Shown: positions 1-8,781 of the stretch, piece by piece
How the letters are laid out: each line of letters begins with the position of its first letter
How positions within the stretch are numbered: the first letter of the stretch is position 1
NCBI GenBank assembly: GCA_964559835.1
Contig: CAZLJE010000009.1
Location: forward strand, 1 to 64,000
Length of the DNA stretch: 64,000 nt
DNA from: DAISJI01 sp964559835
GTDB taxonomy: Bacteria; Acidobacteriota; Terriglobia; Terriglobales; Acidobacteriaceae
Direction: 5' to 3'
Translations under genes and position numbers: made by a program
The notes under the pieces: model-generated
Told to the model about the DNA's origin: nothing
Databases searched by the model: none
What the model saw: the letters and a program-made list of their open reading frames with translations, nothing else

Positions 1-733
1 AGCCGATCTCGGCGAGGAGCTTGGAGCCGACCAGGTGGCCGTGCGTGTCGTTCACCGACTTGAAGTGGTCGAGGTCGATGAAGAGCACGCTGAACTCGTA
101 GCTGAAGCGGGCGGAGCGGTAGACCTCGGCCTCGAGCGTCTTGTAGAGATGGCGCGCGTTGTAGAGGCCGGTGCAGTCGTCGGTGATCGTCAGTTCCTGA
201 ATGCGTTCGACGGAGCGCGCGTTATCGATGGCGGCGTAGTCGCAGATGGCGCGCAGGAAGAACATCTCGTTGTCTGTGAAAGCCGACATCGGGACGTTAA
301 TGAGCTGGATAACACCGAGGACGCGCTGCTTCGCTTTGAGCGGGATGCAGATGATCGAGCGCGTTTGCCACTTGGTCATCTCGTCGATGCGTTTGGCGAA
401 ACGGACGTCGCTGTAGACGTCGGGCACGACCAGAGCCTCACCATTCTTGGCCACCCATCCGGCGATGCCCTCGCCGACATGGAGACGGACGGATTTCAGC
501 GCGTCGGCCGCGTCGCCGACCGCAATGGCGAAATACAGCTCGTCGGCGGCCTCGTCGACCATGAGCAGGGACCAGTTGTCGGGCTTAAAGTACTCGGCCA
601 CCTTGGCCATGATGGTCTGGAGGATGGAATCGAGGTTGAGGGACGAGGTGAGCGCCTTGGCGACGTCGTGGAAAATCGCCAATTCCTGCAAATGCCGCAT
701 GCGGTCGGTAGCTGTGGCGTTGGCGTCGCTCAT
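1..733 (-). CDS. GAF-GGDEF sensor protein (probable diguanylate cyclase), partial
   Basis: The minus strand is open from an ATG at 733 to the window edge. Translation starts MSDANATATDRMRHL and gives a GAF-like sensor domain (roughly residues 10-165, with YFKPDNWSLLMVDE and GEGIAGWVAKNGE), then the start of a GGDEF domain (ITDDCTGLYNARHLYKTL, then VLFIDLDHFKSVNDTHGHL). The last stretch is the metal- and nucleotide-binding part of the GGDEF fold. The catalytic GG(D/E)EF loop lies outside the window, so activity cannot be judged. A GGGGA stretch sits just before the ATG. Known role of the family: synthesis of cyclic di-GMP in response to a small-molecule or redox signal bound by GAF. A PilZ protein, a typical c-di-GMP receptor, lies at 11.9 kb. 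Confidence 0.9.
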   Translation of the reverse strand, partial: MSDANATATDRMRHLQELAIFHDVAKALTSSLNLDSILQTIMAKVAEYFKPDNWSLLMVDEAADELYFAIAVGDAADALKSVRLHVGEGIAGWVAKNGEALVVPDVYSDVRFAKRIDEMTKWQTRSIICIPLKAKQRVLGVIQLINVPMSAFTDNEMFFLRAICDYAAIDNARSVERIQELTITDDCTGLYNARHLYKTLEAEVYRSARFSYEFSVLFIDLDHFKSVNDTHGHLVGSKLLAEIG

Positions 734-826
734 GGTCCCCTGCAGTGTGGCTGATTATAGTGTGGAAGCGTAACCCAGTCATCAGGCGTCAGTCGCGAGT
801 TGTCGAAAAAACCAACAACCGGCACA

Positions 827-958
827 AGGCTCAGGGCTCATGGCGCATGGCCGATGGCGCAGGGGATCCGGTAATTCCGGGTTCCATACACCTAAGCCAT
901 GCGCCATATGCCATTAGCCCTACGCCCTAAGCCATGCGCCCTGAGCCTGTTTTTCTTT
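827..958. repeat. long imperfect inverted repeat with T-tract, terminator-like
   Basis: In the gap between the GAF-GGDEF gene and the RodZ-like gene (734-1045) the 18-mer at 827-844 matches the reverse complement of 931-948 at 16 of 18 positions, and a GTTTTTCTTT tract follows. The interior holds several copies of a gccatgcgcc-like word in both orientations. It could terminate an upstream transcript reading rightward or be a member of a dispersed intergenic repeat family. No gene is seen in this gap. Confidence 0.45.
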
Positions 959-1045
959 GACACGTGAGGCACGTAAACCTAAGATGCTGTTGCTCGATTC
1001 CCCAATAACTGGGTGTGGACTAAGTGGTCGAGCGAGGTTGTGTGC

Positions 1046-1924
1046 GTGGGCACTTTCGGAGAGCGGCTGCAGCGTGAGCGGGAGATGCGGGGCATCACGC
1101 TGGAAGAGATCGCGGAAGCTACCAAGATAGGCACGCGGTCCCTGCGCGCGCTCGAAGAACAGGATTTCGACAAACTCCCGGGCGGCATATTCAACAAGGG
1201 ATTTGTCAGGGCATATTCCAAGTATCTCGGAATCGACGAGGACCAGGCCGTAGCGGATTACCAGACAGCCGTGAACGACGCGCAGTCGTCGGGAAAGCTC
1301 ACGCGTCCGGAGTCTGCGCTGCCTAAGAGCGAAGAATCCGAGGAGACGGCGGAGCCGGTTCGGATCCCCTGGGGATTGCTGATCCTCATCGCGCTGATCG
1401 TGGTGGTCGGGTTCGCCGCCAAATCGTACTACGCGCAGCACGGCTGGGCAAAGCTGCGGCGCGAACCAAGCCCAACGACGAAGCCCGCACAAACAGCGCC
1501 CACACCTGCGACCCCCGTGCAACAGCCGGCCGTGGCGACGACTGCGACAGCCCAAACTCCCACCGTTCCTGCCGCGGATACGACGCAGAACGTTGTGGCG
1601 CCTCCCGTCGATTCCGGAGCGAACCAGCCGCCCGCGCCCGACCCGGCGTCGAATTCGAGCGCGCCGGCGGACGGGTTCGTGGTGAAAGTGCGGGCGAAAG
1701 AGAAGTCCTGGGTGTGGATCAAAGCCGATGGCAATATCGTGTTCCAGGAGACAATGGCCGCAAACTCCGACCACGTGGTCAGGGCGGGGAAGCAGGTCAT
1801 CGTCGTCACCGGAAACGCCGGCGGGATAGAACTCAGCCAGAACGACAAACTGCTGCCGTCCATCGGCCAAGAGGGCGAAAAGAAAACGGTTGTGCTGACG
1901 GCGCAGGGAATGCAGCAACACTAG
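1046..1924 (+). CDS. RodZ-like membrane helix-turn-helix protein
   Basis: Cytoplasmic N-terminal HTH (about residues 3-70: GTFGERLQREREMRGITLEEIA, FDKLPGGIFNKGFVRAYSKYLG), a single membrane segment (WGLLILIALIVVVGFAA, about residues 115-135), a Pro/Thr/Ala-rich linker, and a C-terminal beta domain of the DUF4115 type (FVVKVRAKEKSWVWI). This is the order found in RodZ, which ties MreB to the cell wall machinery, and in related anchored regulators. The start chosen is GTG 1046, where GTFGER follows at once and a GAGG stands upstream; GTG 1040 and GTG 1013 are in-frame alternatives. The general RodZ-like assignment is firm; a role in cell shape is inferred. Confidence 0.82.
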   Translation: MGTFGERLQREREMRGITLEEIAEATKIGTRSLRALEEQDFDKLPGGIFNKGFVRAYSKYLGIDEDQAVADYQTAVNDAQSSGKLTRPESALPKSEESEETAEPVRIPWGLLILIALIVVVGFAAKSYYAQHGWAKLRREPSPTTKPAQTAPTPATPVQQPAVATTATAQTPTVPAADTTQNVVAPPVDSGANQPPAPDPASNSSAPADGFVVKVRAKEKSWVWIKADGNIVFQETMAANSDHVVRAGKQVIVVTGNAGGIELSQNDKLLPSIGQEGEKKTVVLTAQGMQQH

Positions 1925-2190
1925 ACAACTGACAAACTGGCGATTGGCGGTGCGGCGCACATTGGCGCAACCATTCAAGACTTGGAAATCGCCATTCGCT
2001 GATTCCACAGCGTCAAACGCCGTGACTTTGGTTTTAATGGTGTAGTTCAGGAGATCACAAAGGCGTTGCGGTCGCAGACGCACTCTGGTACTTTTTGAAG
2101 AGGATTCCCCTCCCGCAGAGTAGCAGTTTGAGTCCTTCTTCCCGGTGAAACCGGGCACAGCAGATCGCAGCGCAATCTTAGGAGGAGAAG

Positions 2191-3369
2191 TTGTCGACAA
2201 ACCGTGTTTTGTTCACTTCCGAGTCGGTCACGGAAGGTCACCCTGATAAGATCGCAGACCAGATTTCCGATTCCATCCTGGATGCCTGCCTGGAGCAGGA
2301 CCCCTACAGCCGCGTTGCGTGCGAGACGCTGACCGCCACCGGGCTGGTGGTGATTGCGGGCGAGATCACGACCAAGGCGTACGTGGATTTCCAGACGCTG
2401 GTGCGGGGCGTGGTCGCGTCCATCGGCTACGATAACGCGCTCTACGGATTCGATTCGAACACCTGCGCCGTGATTTCCAGCATTAACAAGCAGTCGGGCG
2501 ACATCGCCATGGGCGTGGATACCGGCGGCGCCGGCGACCAGGGCATGATGTTCGGCTTCGCCACCAACGAGACGCCGGAGCTGATGCCGACCGCTATCTC
2601 TCTGGCCCACAAGCTGTGCGAGAAGCTGACCGAAGTGCGCAAGAGCGGCAAGTTGACGTACCTCCGGCCGGACGGCAAATCGCAGGTGACTGTCGAATAC
2701 GACGCGAATATGAAGCCGGTCCGGGTGGATGCGGTCGTCATCTCGACCCAGCACGCCGAGACCGTCAGCAACGAAGAGCTTCGCGCCGACATCCTCAAGC
2801 ACGTTATCCAGGCCACCATTCCCGCCAACCTCCTCGACGCCGACACCAAGTACCACATCAATCCGACCGGACGCTTCGTCATCGGCGGACCGATGGGCGA
2901 CACCGGCCTGACCGGGCGCAAGATCATCGTCGATACCTACGGCGGCATGGGCCGTCACGGCGGCGGCGCCTTCAGCGGCAAGGACCCGACCAAGGTTGAC
3001 CGCTCGGCGGCGTACATGGCGCGCTACATCGCGAAGAACATCGTGGCTGCCGGCCTGGCCGACCGCTGCGAAGTCCAGTTGGCGTACGCGATCGGCGTAG
3101 CTGAGCCGGTGAGCGTGCTGGTCGACACCTTCGGCACCGGCAAGGTGTCCAACGAGAAGCTGCAAGAGCTCGTGCGCGCGAACTTCACGCTTACGCCCAA
3201 GGGCATCATTGAGAGCCTGAAGCTGCGGCGTCCGATCTATCGTAAGACCGCAGCGTATGGGCACTTCGGCCGCAACGACAAGGACTTCACATGGGAGACC
3301 ACCGACAAGGCGGCGGCGCTGAAGAGCGCGGCGACCTCGGCTGAAGTCGCGCACGCGGCGAAGAAGTAA
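2191..3369 (+). CDS. metK: S-adenosylmethionine synthetase
   Basis: Makes S-adenosylmethionine from methionine and ATP. Motifs: GHPDKIADQISDSILD near the N-terminus, GAGDQGMMFG in the middle, and GGGAFSGKDPTKVDRSAAY near the C-terminal third. The 392-residue length is normal. The start is a TTG at 2191, fixed by an unusually strong AGGAGGAG ribosome binding site 2181-2188; no ATG is available nearby. AhcY follows 88 bases downstream, giving the two enzymes of the methyl cycle side by side. In the 266 bases upstream I see a small GC hairpin (cccgg/ccggg near 2140-2155) but no recognisable SAM riboswitch core. Confidence 0.98.
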   Translation: MSTNRVLFTSESVTEGHPDKIADQISDSILDACLEQDPYSRVACETLTATGLVVIAGEITTKAYVDFQTLVRGVVASIGYDNALYGFDSNTCAVISSINKQSGDIAMGVDTGGAGDQGMMFGFATNETPELMPTAISLAHKLCEKLTEVRKSGKLTYLRPDGKSQVTVEYDANMKPVRVDAVVISTQHAETVSNEELRADILKHVIQATIPANLLDADTKYHINPTGRFVIGGPMGDTGLTGRKIIVDTYGGMGRHGGGAFSGKDPTKVDRSAAYMARYIAKNIVAAGLADRCEVQLAYAIGVAEPVSVLVDTFGTGKVSNEKLQELVRANFTLTPKGIIESLKLRRPIYRKTAAYGHFGRNDKDFTWETTDKAAALKSAATSAEVAHAAKK

Positions 3370-3373
3370 CAAC

Positions 3374-3442
3374 AACGGTTGTAGGTTGCAGGTTGTACGT
3401 TTCCTACACGCTGCAACCTGCAACCTATAACGTACAACCGTT
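3374..3442. repeat. long inverted repeat between metK and ahcY
   Basis: The intergenic stretch folds on itself: aacggttgta and ggttgcaggttg at 3374-3395 are complementary to caacctgcaacc at 3414-3425 and tacaaccgtt at 3433-3442, giving about 22 pairs with one 7-base bulge and an 18-base loop. It lies between two functionally coupled genes on the same strand and directly before the ahcY ribosome binding site. It may attenuate readthrough, stabilise the metK message 3' end, or be a mobile palindromic repeat. Confidence 0.6.
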
Positions 3443-3457
3443 TTGAAACAGGAGAAC

Positions 3458-4738
3458 ATGGCGACCACACCCGCAACTACCGTAGCGTGCGATGTGAAGA
3501 GCATGGACCTGGCCGACCTGGGCCGGAGACGTATTGATTGGGCCAACCAGTCGATGAAAGTGCTCCAGAGCATCCGCAAAGACTTCATCAAGACACAGCC
3601 GCTGAAGGGCGTGCGCATCTCCGCCTGCCTGCACGTGACCGCCGAAACGGCGAACCTGATGGTCACGTTGCGCGATGGCGGCGCGGACGTCGCGCTGTGC
3701 GCTTCGAACCCGTTGTCCACGCAGGATGACGTGGCCGCTTGTCTGGTGCGCGATTTCAATATCCCGGTGTTCGCCATCAAGGGCGAGGACAACGATAGGT
3801 ATTACTCGCACATCATGTCGGCGCTCGACCACAAGCCGAATATCACCATGGACGACGGCGCGGACCTTGTGTCGATCGCGCTGACCAAGCGGACCGAAGT
3901 GCTGGACGGGATCATCGGCGGTACCGAAGAGACGACGACCGGCGTCATCCGCCTGCGGGCGATGGCGAAGGACGGCGTGCTCAAGTACCCGATCATCGCC
4001 GTTAACGATGCCGACACCAAGCACATGTTCGATAACCGCTATGGCACGGGCCAGTCGACCATCGACGGCATCATCCGTGCGACCAACCTGCTGCTGGCGG
4101 GCTCGAAATTCGTGGTCGCCGGCTATGGCTGGTGCGGACGCGGCTTGGCGATGCGCGCTAAGGGTTTGGGCGCCGAGGTGATCGTCACCGAGATCGATCC
4201 GACGAAGGCGCTGGAAGCGGTCATGGATGGGTTCCGCGTCATGTCGATGACGGAAGCCGCCAAGATCGGCGACATCTTCTGCACCGTTACCGGCAATAAG
4301 AGCGTCCTGCGCGCCGAGCACTACGCGCACATGAAGGACGGCGCGGTCATCAGCAACTCCGGACACTTCAACGTCGAGATTGATATTCCGGCGCTGGAGA
4401 AGCTGTCGTCGTCAAAGCGGACGACGCGCGAGTTCCTCGAGGAGTATTCGCTGAAGGATGGCCGCAAGATCAACCTGTTGGGCGAAGGCCGCCTCATCAA
4501 CCTCGCTGCGGCGGAAGGTCACCCCGCCAGCGTGATGGACATGAGCTTTGCCGACCAGGCGCTCTCCGTCGAGTACATGGTGAAGAACCACAAAAACCTG
4601 GAGAAGAAGGTCTACGTGGTGCCGGTGGAACTCGATAAGCGCGTGGCCAAGCTGAAGCTGGAGTCGATGGGCGTCAAGATCGACAAGCTCACGCCCGAGC
4701 AGGAAGAGTACCTGGCGAGCTGGTCAGAAGGAACATAG
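3458..4738 (+). CDS. ahcY: adenosylhomocysteinase (SAH hydrolase)
   Basis: Reversibly hydrolyses S-adenosylhomocysteine to adenosine and homocysteine, relieving product inhibition of methyltransferases. The NAD-binding loop GYGWCGRGLA and the preceding DNRYGTGQS segment are clear, as are SACLHVTAETA near the N-terminus and NLAAAEGHP near the C-terminus. ATG 3458 is preceded by AGGAG; a TTG at 3443 is in frame but ignored. The 426-residue protein ends YLASWSEGT and lacks the KPDHYRY-type tail that donates NAD contacts to the neighbouring subunit in many members, so it resembles the shorter forms. It lies immediately after metK. Confidence 0.97.
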   Translation: MATTPATTVACDVKSMDLADLGRRRIDWANQSMKVLQSIRKDFIKTQPLKGVRISACLHVTAETANLMVTLRDGGADVALCASNPLSTQDDVAACLVRDFNIPVFAIKGEDNDRYYSHIMSALDHKPNITMDDGADLVSIALTKRTEVLDGIIGGTEETTTGVIRLRAMAKDGVLKYPIIAVNDADTKHMFDNRYGTGQSTIDGIIRATNLLLAGSKFVVAGYGWCGRGLAMRAKGLGAEVIVTEIDPTKALEAVMDGFRVMSMTEAAKIGDIFCTVTGNKSVLRAEHYAHMKDGAVISNSGHFNVEIDIPALEKLSSSKRTTREFLEEYSLKDGRKINLLGEGRLINLAAAEGHPASVMDMSFADQALSVEYMVKNHKNLEKKVYVVPVELDKRVAKLKLESMGVKIDKLTPEQEEYLASWSEGT

Positions 4739-4764
4739 TCGTCAGTTTCAGTCACAAGCAATGT

Positions 4765-4797
4765 AGGCCGGTCGCCCTCGACCGGCCTTGTTCTTTT
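4765..4797 (+). terminator. intrinsic terminator after ahcY
   Basis: A perfect 10-bp stem, aggccggtcg and cgaccggcct, with a CCCT loop (4765-4788) is followed by tgttctttt. It lies 26 bases after the ahcY stop. Confidence 0.85.
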
Positions 4798-5206
4798 CCT
4801 TTGTGAACCTTCCTGTCCTTTGTGGTGAATTCTTGTGGCTTCCCGCGGGTGGCCCACCCTAACTGGTCTTGCTAGGGTGGCAAGATGACAAAATTTGTTG
4901 TCAAGCCTCCGTTTGTCACAAATCATGCCTAAGTTGCTGAGTCCGCTCGTAATTTTCTTTCGCAAATAGTGAGGGAATCACCCCATCCAATTTGTTATTC
5001 TTAAGGTAGAGGATTGATCGAAAGCTCGCTCCACGGGGCGGGCTTTTGCCTTTCCTCTGCGTTCCTTTGCGTCCCCTGCGGTGACTGTCGTAACTCCAAT
5101 CGTGCAGGGATTTTGCAAATTGTGATGCCTAAGTCCAATGACTCCGGCGATCTGGAACCGGCTCCGGCTAAATCCCCGGCGTTAGGGAACTTACAGATCC
5201 CACCCC
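4798..5206. other. 409-base intergenic region with repeats, no gene seen
   Basis: No convincing coding frame. It holds ccttcctgtcctttgtggtg (4807-4826), nearly the reverse complement of a repeat at 8636-8655; a related word with cctttgcgtccc near 5060; two copies of atgcctaagt (about 4925 and 5125); and an 11-bp hairpin aaagctcgctc/gggcgggcttt (5021-5046) followed by a weak pyrimidine tract. The hairpin could end a small RNA starting near 4950, but no promoter is strong enough to claim one. Confidence 0.5.
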
Positions 5207-6901
5207 CTACCCCGTCCTGCCGAGGCGGAGGAAAATGTCCCGCAGGGGACCGTGCTCGCGCATGAGACGGAGGTACTCCCATTCTTCGGGCGCGGCTTTG
5301 GCGCGGATGATGTCGACCAACGCGCCCTTGTCGGCGGCGCTCCAGCGGCTAACGTCGGTCGCGGGATGCAGCGCCGGCGCGAAGCTCTCAAAAGCTTCAC
5401 GTTCGCAGGCGCTGAGCCGATCAGGAGAGACTCGCAGCAGCTTCGCGAGTGATTCGGTCGCAGCCTGACGATATCGCTCGGTGTTGCCGTCGAACCGCTC
5501 GCCGATGTGCCGGTTCACCGCCAAGCCCAGGTAGCGCGTGCGGAAGTTGTCCCACTGCTTCGGCGCGGCGCCGGGTAGTTCGTAGAAGATGTGGCCTTCG
5601 GCGAGGCGTCGCAGATTACGCGCCGAAGTGCGGTGCGTTTTGTCTGCGGCGATCTTCTTTTCTTCCGCTTCGCAGAGTGCCGCGAGATCGGGTCGCCCGG
5701 GCCGAAAGCCCAGCTTCCGATAGAACCAGAACGCGCCCGACTTGATCGCCTCTTCGTTCTCGTAGCCGATCTGGTACGGGTACACCGACACGACGTAGAA
5801 GCCGAGTAGCGGGCGTAGCGCGCGGAGAACCTGCGCATACACCCACGCAGTCTCGCCCTCGCGAAACGCGTAGTAAGTGTTGAACCCGACCTCGACCCAA
5901 TCGAAGAGCGCGATAGCTTCCAGGTAATTGATCGGGACGCCGTTCTTCAACGTGATCCCGCAAGCGTAGGCGCGCAATGGGAGACGGCGCTCGGGCGTTA
6001 CGCCCCAGAGGAATATCTGCAGACCACGTCCGGGCGAGGCTTCGTACACCGGCAGGTTCGGGAAGGTCATCCCATACAGCCCGCGATATCGGACGGTGAG
6101 CGCCGCGCGCGCCATGTCGATGATCTCGGCTGCGTCCTTGTTGCTGAGCTTGCGCAGCTTGAGCGGCGATGACAGTTCGCGATCGAGCGAGACGTCTCGG
6201 CGCTGCAGGAGCGGCGTGTCGTGGACATAAAGTTGATTCACGGCGCGACGAGCGTGCGTGCGCGTTGCCGGAAGATCCTGAAGGTCGAGGCGGATGGGAA
6301 GTTCGAGCGACTCGAACAGGTCCGTCTTCTCGCGTTCGGGCAGTTCGAGAGCGCAGAAGCCATCCACCAGCCACTCCACTTCGTTCTGCCAGCCGCGACT
6401 GGCATCGATCCAGGCGCGCCAGTCCACGTCGGGTTCCACCGTCGCATCTTCGTCGAGGAGCGGAATGAGCCTTGGCAGCGTGTTGGCAAGACGCGGTTCG
6501 TTGAGTTCTCCGTCCCAGTAGATGCTCACGTTGTCGCGGTACTTGTGCACGAGCCAGCGCGCGATGTTGTACTCCCAGCTTTCGACGATCTCGCTGCCGG
6601 CGATGCCGGAGACGGACTCGTCGTCGAGCAGCGAGAAATCAGCGTCACGTCTCATCAGTTCTGCGACCCGTGCCGAAGTCGAGGCAAGCAGTTCATCGGC
6701 GAGACGCACAACTTTCGCGCTCTGCGGGAATGCGCGCAGGAAGAGCAGAGCGTCGTGCCAGCGCAGGAGACTGGCTGTGCTGCGCAACTGCACCGATCCG
6801 AGCTGGCGAAGAAGTTCCTGGACACGGCGATTGCAACCCGGTCCGTAGAGTCGGCGGGCTTCTTCCAACTGCTCGAGCAGGCGCGACACGGTTGTACTCA
6901 T
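5207..6901 (-). CDS. conserved hypothetical protein with GNAT-like segment
   Basis: 564 residues, no signal peptide. I do not recognise a named family. Residues about 360-440 read like the last part of a GNAT acetyltransferase fold: VSVYPYQIGYENEEAIKSGA followed by FWFYRKLGFRPG, the usual N..A...FY.KLGF pattern. The N-terminal half is helical and acidic with no metal or nucleotide motif I can name. It is monocistronic and divergent from the secreted orphan at 7007. The start ATG 6901 gives MSTTVSRLLEQLEEA. It could be a degenerate or strongly diverged acyltransferase; function unknown. Confidence 0.7.
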   Translation of the reverse strand: MSTTVSRLLEQLEEARRLYGPGCNRRVQELLRQLGSVQLRSTASLLRWHDALLFLRAFPQSAKVVRLADELLASTSARVAELMRRDADFSLLDDESVSGIAGSEIVESWEYNIARWLVHKYRDNVSIYWDGELNEPRLANTLPRLIPLLDEDATVEPDVDWRAWIDASRGWQNEVEWLVDGFCALELPEREKTDLFESLELPIRLDLQDLPATRTHARRAVNQLYVHDTPLLQRRDVSLDRELSSPLKLRKLSNKDAAEIIDMARAALTVRYRGLYGMTFPNLPVYEASPGRGLQIFLWGVTPERRLPLRAYACGITLKNGVPINYLEAIALFDWVEVGFNTYYAFREGETAWVYAQVLRALRPLLGFYVVSVYPYQIGYENEEAIKSGAFWFYRKLGFRPGRPDLAALCEAEEKKIAADKTHRTSARNLRRLAEGHIFYELPGAAPKQWDNFRTRYLGLAVNRHIGERFDGNTERYRQAATESLAKLLRVSPDRLSACEREAFESFAPALHPATDVSRWSAADKGALVDIIRAKAAPEEWEYLRLMREHGPLRDIFLRLGRTG

Positions 6902-7006
6902 GCGATGAACCGAAAGTGTAGCAGGAGCTATAAAGTGCCTTGGCGTAGAGTGGAGTTCGCAATCCCGGTGTTAGAACGTGGCAGCAACACGCGCCCGGAG
7001 GCAGGT

Positions 7007-7687
7007 ATGAGAACGTCATACGTGTGCAGTACGCTTTTCGTCGTTGTGGTCGCCGTTTCGTCGCTAGCACAGGAGGGAATGCAACAGCAACCGACCGCCG
7101 CTCAGCCACAGCAAACGCGCTCGAAGGTGTACACGATCGCAGTGACCGTTCAATCTAGAGATCCGCGGGTGAAGGCAATCAGCCCCACCCTGAACAACGA
7201 AGCCGCGGACGAGGTCGAGCGGCAGAACAAGAACGTTCGCGCCCTGATTACGACTGGCACCAAGGCCGAAGCCGCGGGGCAGGCGCGCCACCGCAATGCC
7301 GACTACCTGATCACCATCGATTTCCAGCCTTCCCCTACCGCGGCGATTGCGATCGGCGGTCAAGACCAAACACGCAGTCAACCGGAGATATACGGCTCCG
7401 ACCGCGCCAAAATGCAGGGTGACATGCACATTGCCTGGACCGTAGATTCGCTCAACGGCAACCGACTGAAGCTGCACGATTCGCGGACAGTACAGCCGGC
7501 GGAGTACCCATTAGCGGGCAGGCGGCCGACGGGAGGCGTCGTAGGTTGGGATTGGGTGTCAAGTATCGCCTCGCGCGCTGTGCGGGACGCAGTCATGAAC
7601 GCGATGGACAAGCTGAAGCTGAAAAAGGGACTTGGTCTGGAGATCGACGTCAAGGGCACGACCGGCCATGAATCCAAGCAGCCCTGA
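7007..7687 (+). CDS. secreted hypothetical protein
   Basis: 226 residues. ATG 7007 is preceded by GGAGGCAGGT. The N-terminus MRTSYVCSTLFVVVVAVSSLAQ is a typical Sec signal peptide with a likely cut after LAQ. The mature part starts with a Gln-rich segment and continues as a mixed alpha/beta domain (YTIAVTVQSRDPRVKA, NADYLITIDFQPSP). The open frame extends upstream to 6221 but that part overlaps the divergent gene and is not coding. Product probably periplasmic or exported; function unknown. Confidence 0.7.
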   Translation: MRTSYVCSTLFVVVVAVSSLAQEGMQQQPTAAQPQQTRSKVYTIAVTVQSRDPRVKAISPTLNNEAADEVERQNKNVRALITTGTKAEAAGQARHRNADYLITIDFQPSPTAAIAIGGQDQTRSQPEIYGSDRAKMQGDMHIAWTVDSLNGNRLKLHDSRTVQPAEYPLAGRRPTGGVVGWDWVSSIASRAVRDAVMNAMDKLKLKKGLGLEIDVKGTTGHESKQP

Positions 7688-7713
7688 TCATCGGAGCCTG
7701 AGCCCATCCTCCG

Positions 7714-8064
7714 TTACAGTACGACAATCGTTATGCCGCGATTGGCGCGGTTGAGGTCAGAGTCCTGCTTCAGTTCGGGGCAGCGTTTCAGCAGGTCCCA
7801 GGAGAACTCATTCGAAATACGCCACTCCTCACCGGGGATGAAGGCGCGGATCTCTTTGGCGGCAAATCTCTGGGCAAGCGTTTTCTGCACGGCGATTCGG
7901 ATATCTCCCCCGACCCCGGAGGAGCCGTAGCCGTGGATGAGTTTCACGGCCGTGAACCTTTCGCTGCGCGCGATCCGGAGAGCGTCTTCCAGCAACGACA
8001 GCGCCGTCGGCACCGTCGGGCGGTTCAGCTCGAGGTTGACGATCTTGAGTGCGGTTCGCGGCAC
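7714..8064 (-). CDS. small Smr-domain protein
   Basis: 116 residues. The segment VKLIHGYGSSGVGGDIR matches the Smr (small MutS-related) signature H-G-x-G-x-G..L/IR, with a preceding helix-strand unit (LSLLEDALRIARSERFTAV). Stand-alone Smr domains are known as nucleases or nucleic-acid-binding modules; which applies here cannot be told. The C-terminus (LNRANRGITIVVL) is the usual closing strand of the domain. Confidence 0.75.
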   Translation of the reverse strand: MPRTALKIVNLELNRPTVPTALSLLEDALRIARSERFTAVKLIHGYGSSGVGGDIRIAVQKTLAQRFAAKEIRAFIPGEEWRISNEFSWDLLKRCPELKQDSDLNRANRGITIVVL

Positions 8065-8113
8065 GGATGATTGTACTTTGCCGGTTGCCGCGCTCGCGCT
8101 CTACAACGCTGAT

Positions 8114-8554
8114 TTAGGCAGCTTTGCCGAGCGGTTGTCGGCCGAGTTGCGAATAGAAGCTGACGTTGTCCCAATAGGCCGTAACGTGTTCGATCCGCTC
8201 GCCCTCGACGATAAAGATAAAAGCGTGGGGCAGTTCGTAATGCTTGCCCTGGCTGGGAATGTCGAGGAAGTCTTTTTTCTGGGTCCCGCCGATGACGACT
8301 TCAGCAGCGGCATTGGTCTCGTTGCCAAACACCTCGTCAGCCGTAACGTGCAGGTCGGGGAAGGCGTCGATCAAGCCGGACCAGATCTTCTTTCCCACTT
8401 CGCGCACTAGACCCTGTCCCTGATCTTCCATGGGGACGTAGTGGATCTCGGCGTCTTCGCTAAAGAGCTTAAGCATTGCCTCGACGTCGTGCCGGTTGTA
8501 AGCGTCTAGAAACGCGGTTGCTGCGCCAACGCTGGCGGGTTCAGTCACAGCCAT
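8114..8554 (-). CDS. SnoaL-like / NTF2-fold polyketide cyclase family protein
   Basis: 146 residues from ATG 8554, which is fixed by AGGAGG eight bases upstream; the in-frame start at 8617 has none. FLDAYNRHDVEAMLKLFSED at the start is the typical opening helix of the SnoaL/ketosteroid-isomerase-like fold, followed by DAFPDLHVTADEVF and a closing hydrophobic strand. Family members are small cytoplasmic enzymes or binding proteins of varied substrates (ester cyclases, epoxide hydrolases). The substrate is not predictable. Monocistronic. Confidence 0.75.
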   Translation of the reverse strand: MAVTEPASVGAATAFLDAYNRHDVEAMLKLFSEDAEIHYVPMEDQGQGLVREVGKKIWSGLIDAFPDLHVTADEVFGNETNAAAEVVIGGTQKKDFLDIPSQGKHYELPHAFIFIVEGERIEHVTAYWDNVSFYSQLGRQPLGKAA

Positions 8555-8624
8555 GGGAGCCTCCTGGCGGTTGGACGGTTGCGACGATACCGTTGTTGTC
8601 GGGCGATGAAGCGACAATTAGCGC

Positions 8625-8732
8625 CACGAGAAGATGCACCACAAAGGACACGAAGGGAAACACAAGGTCCCTCGACTCGGACTGACGTTCCTTCGACTGC
8701 GCTCAGGACAGGCTCTCGCTCGGGATGACAGG
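8625..8732. repeat. intergenic repeat pair in the SnoaL-tldD gap
   Basis: Two dispersed repeat types adjoin here. One, around caccacaaaggacacgaagg (8636-8655), has a near copy in reverse orientation at 4807-4826 and relatives at 10268-10307. The other ends in cgctcgggatgacagg (8717-8732), found again exactly at 62207-62222. Both lie outside genes. No gene or clear promoter is seen in 8555-8781. Confidence 0.6.
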
Positions 8733-8781
8733 AAATTGAGTATGATTGTTCGTTTGGCCGGGTAGTGCCGGGGTGATCTGA

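Noticed and set aside
1925..2190. SAM riboswitch upstream of metK
   Set aside because: Only a short cccgg/ccggg hairpin is visible; none of the conserved cores of SAM-I, SAM-II or SAH riboswitches could be matched.
2047..3792. 581-codon minus-strand ORF across metK and ahcY
   Set aside because: Antisense shadow of two genes with diagnostic motifs; no recognisable domain.
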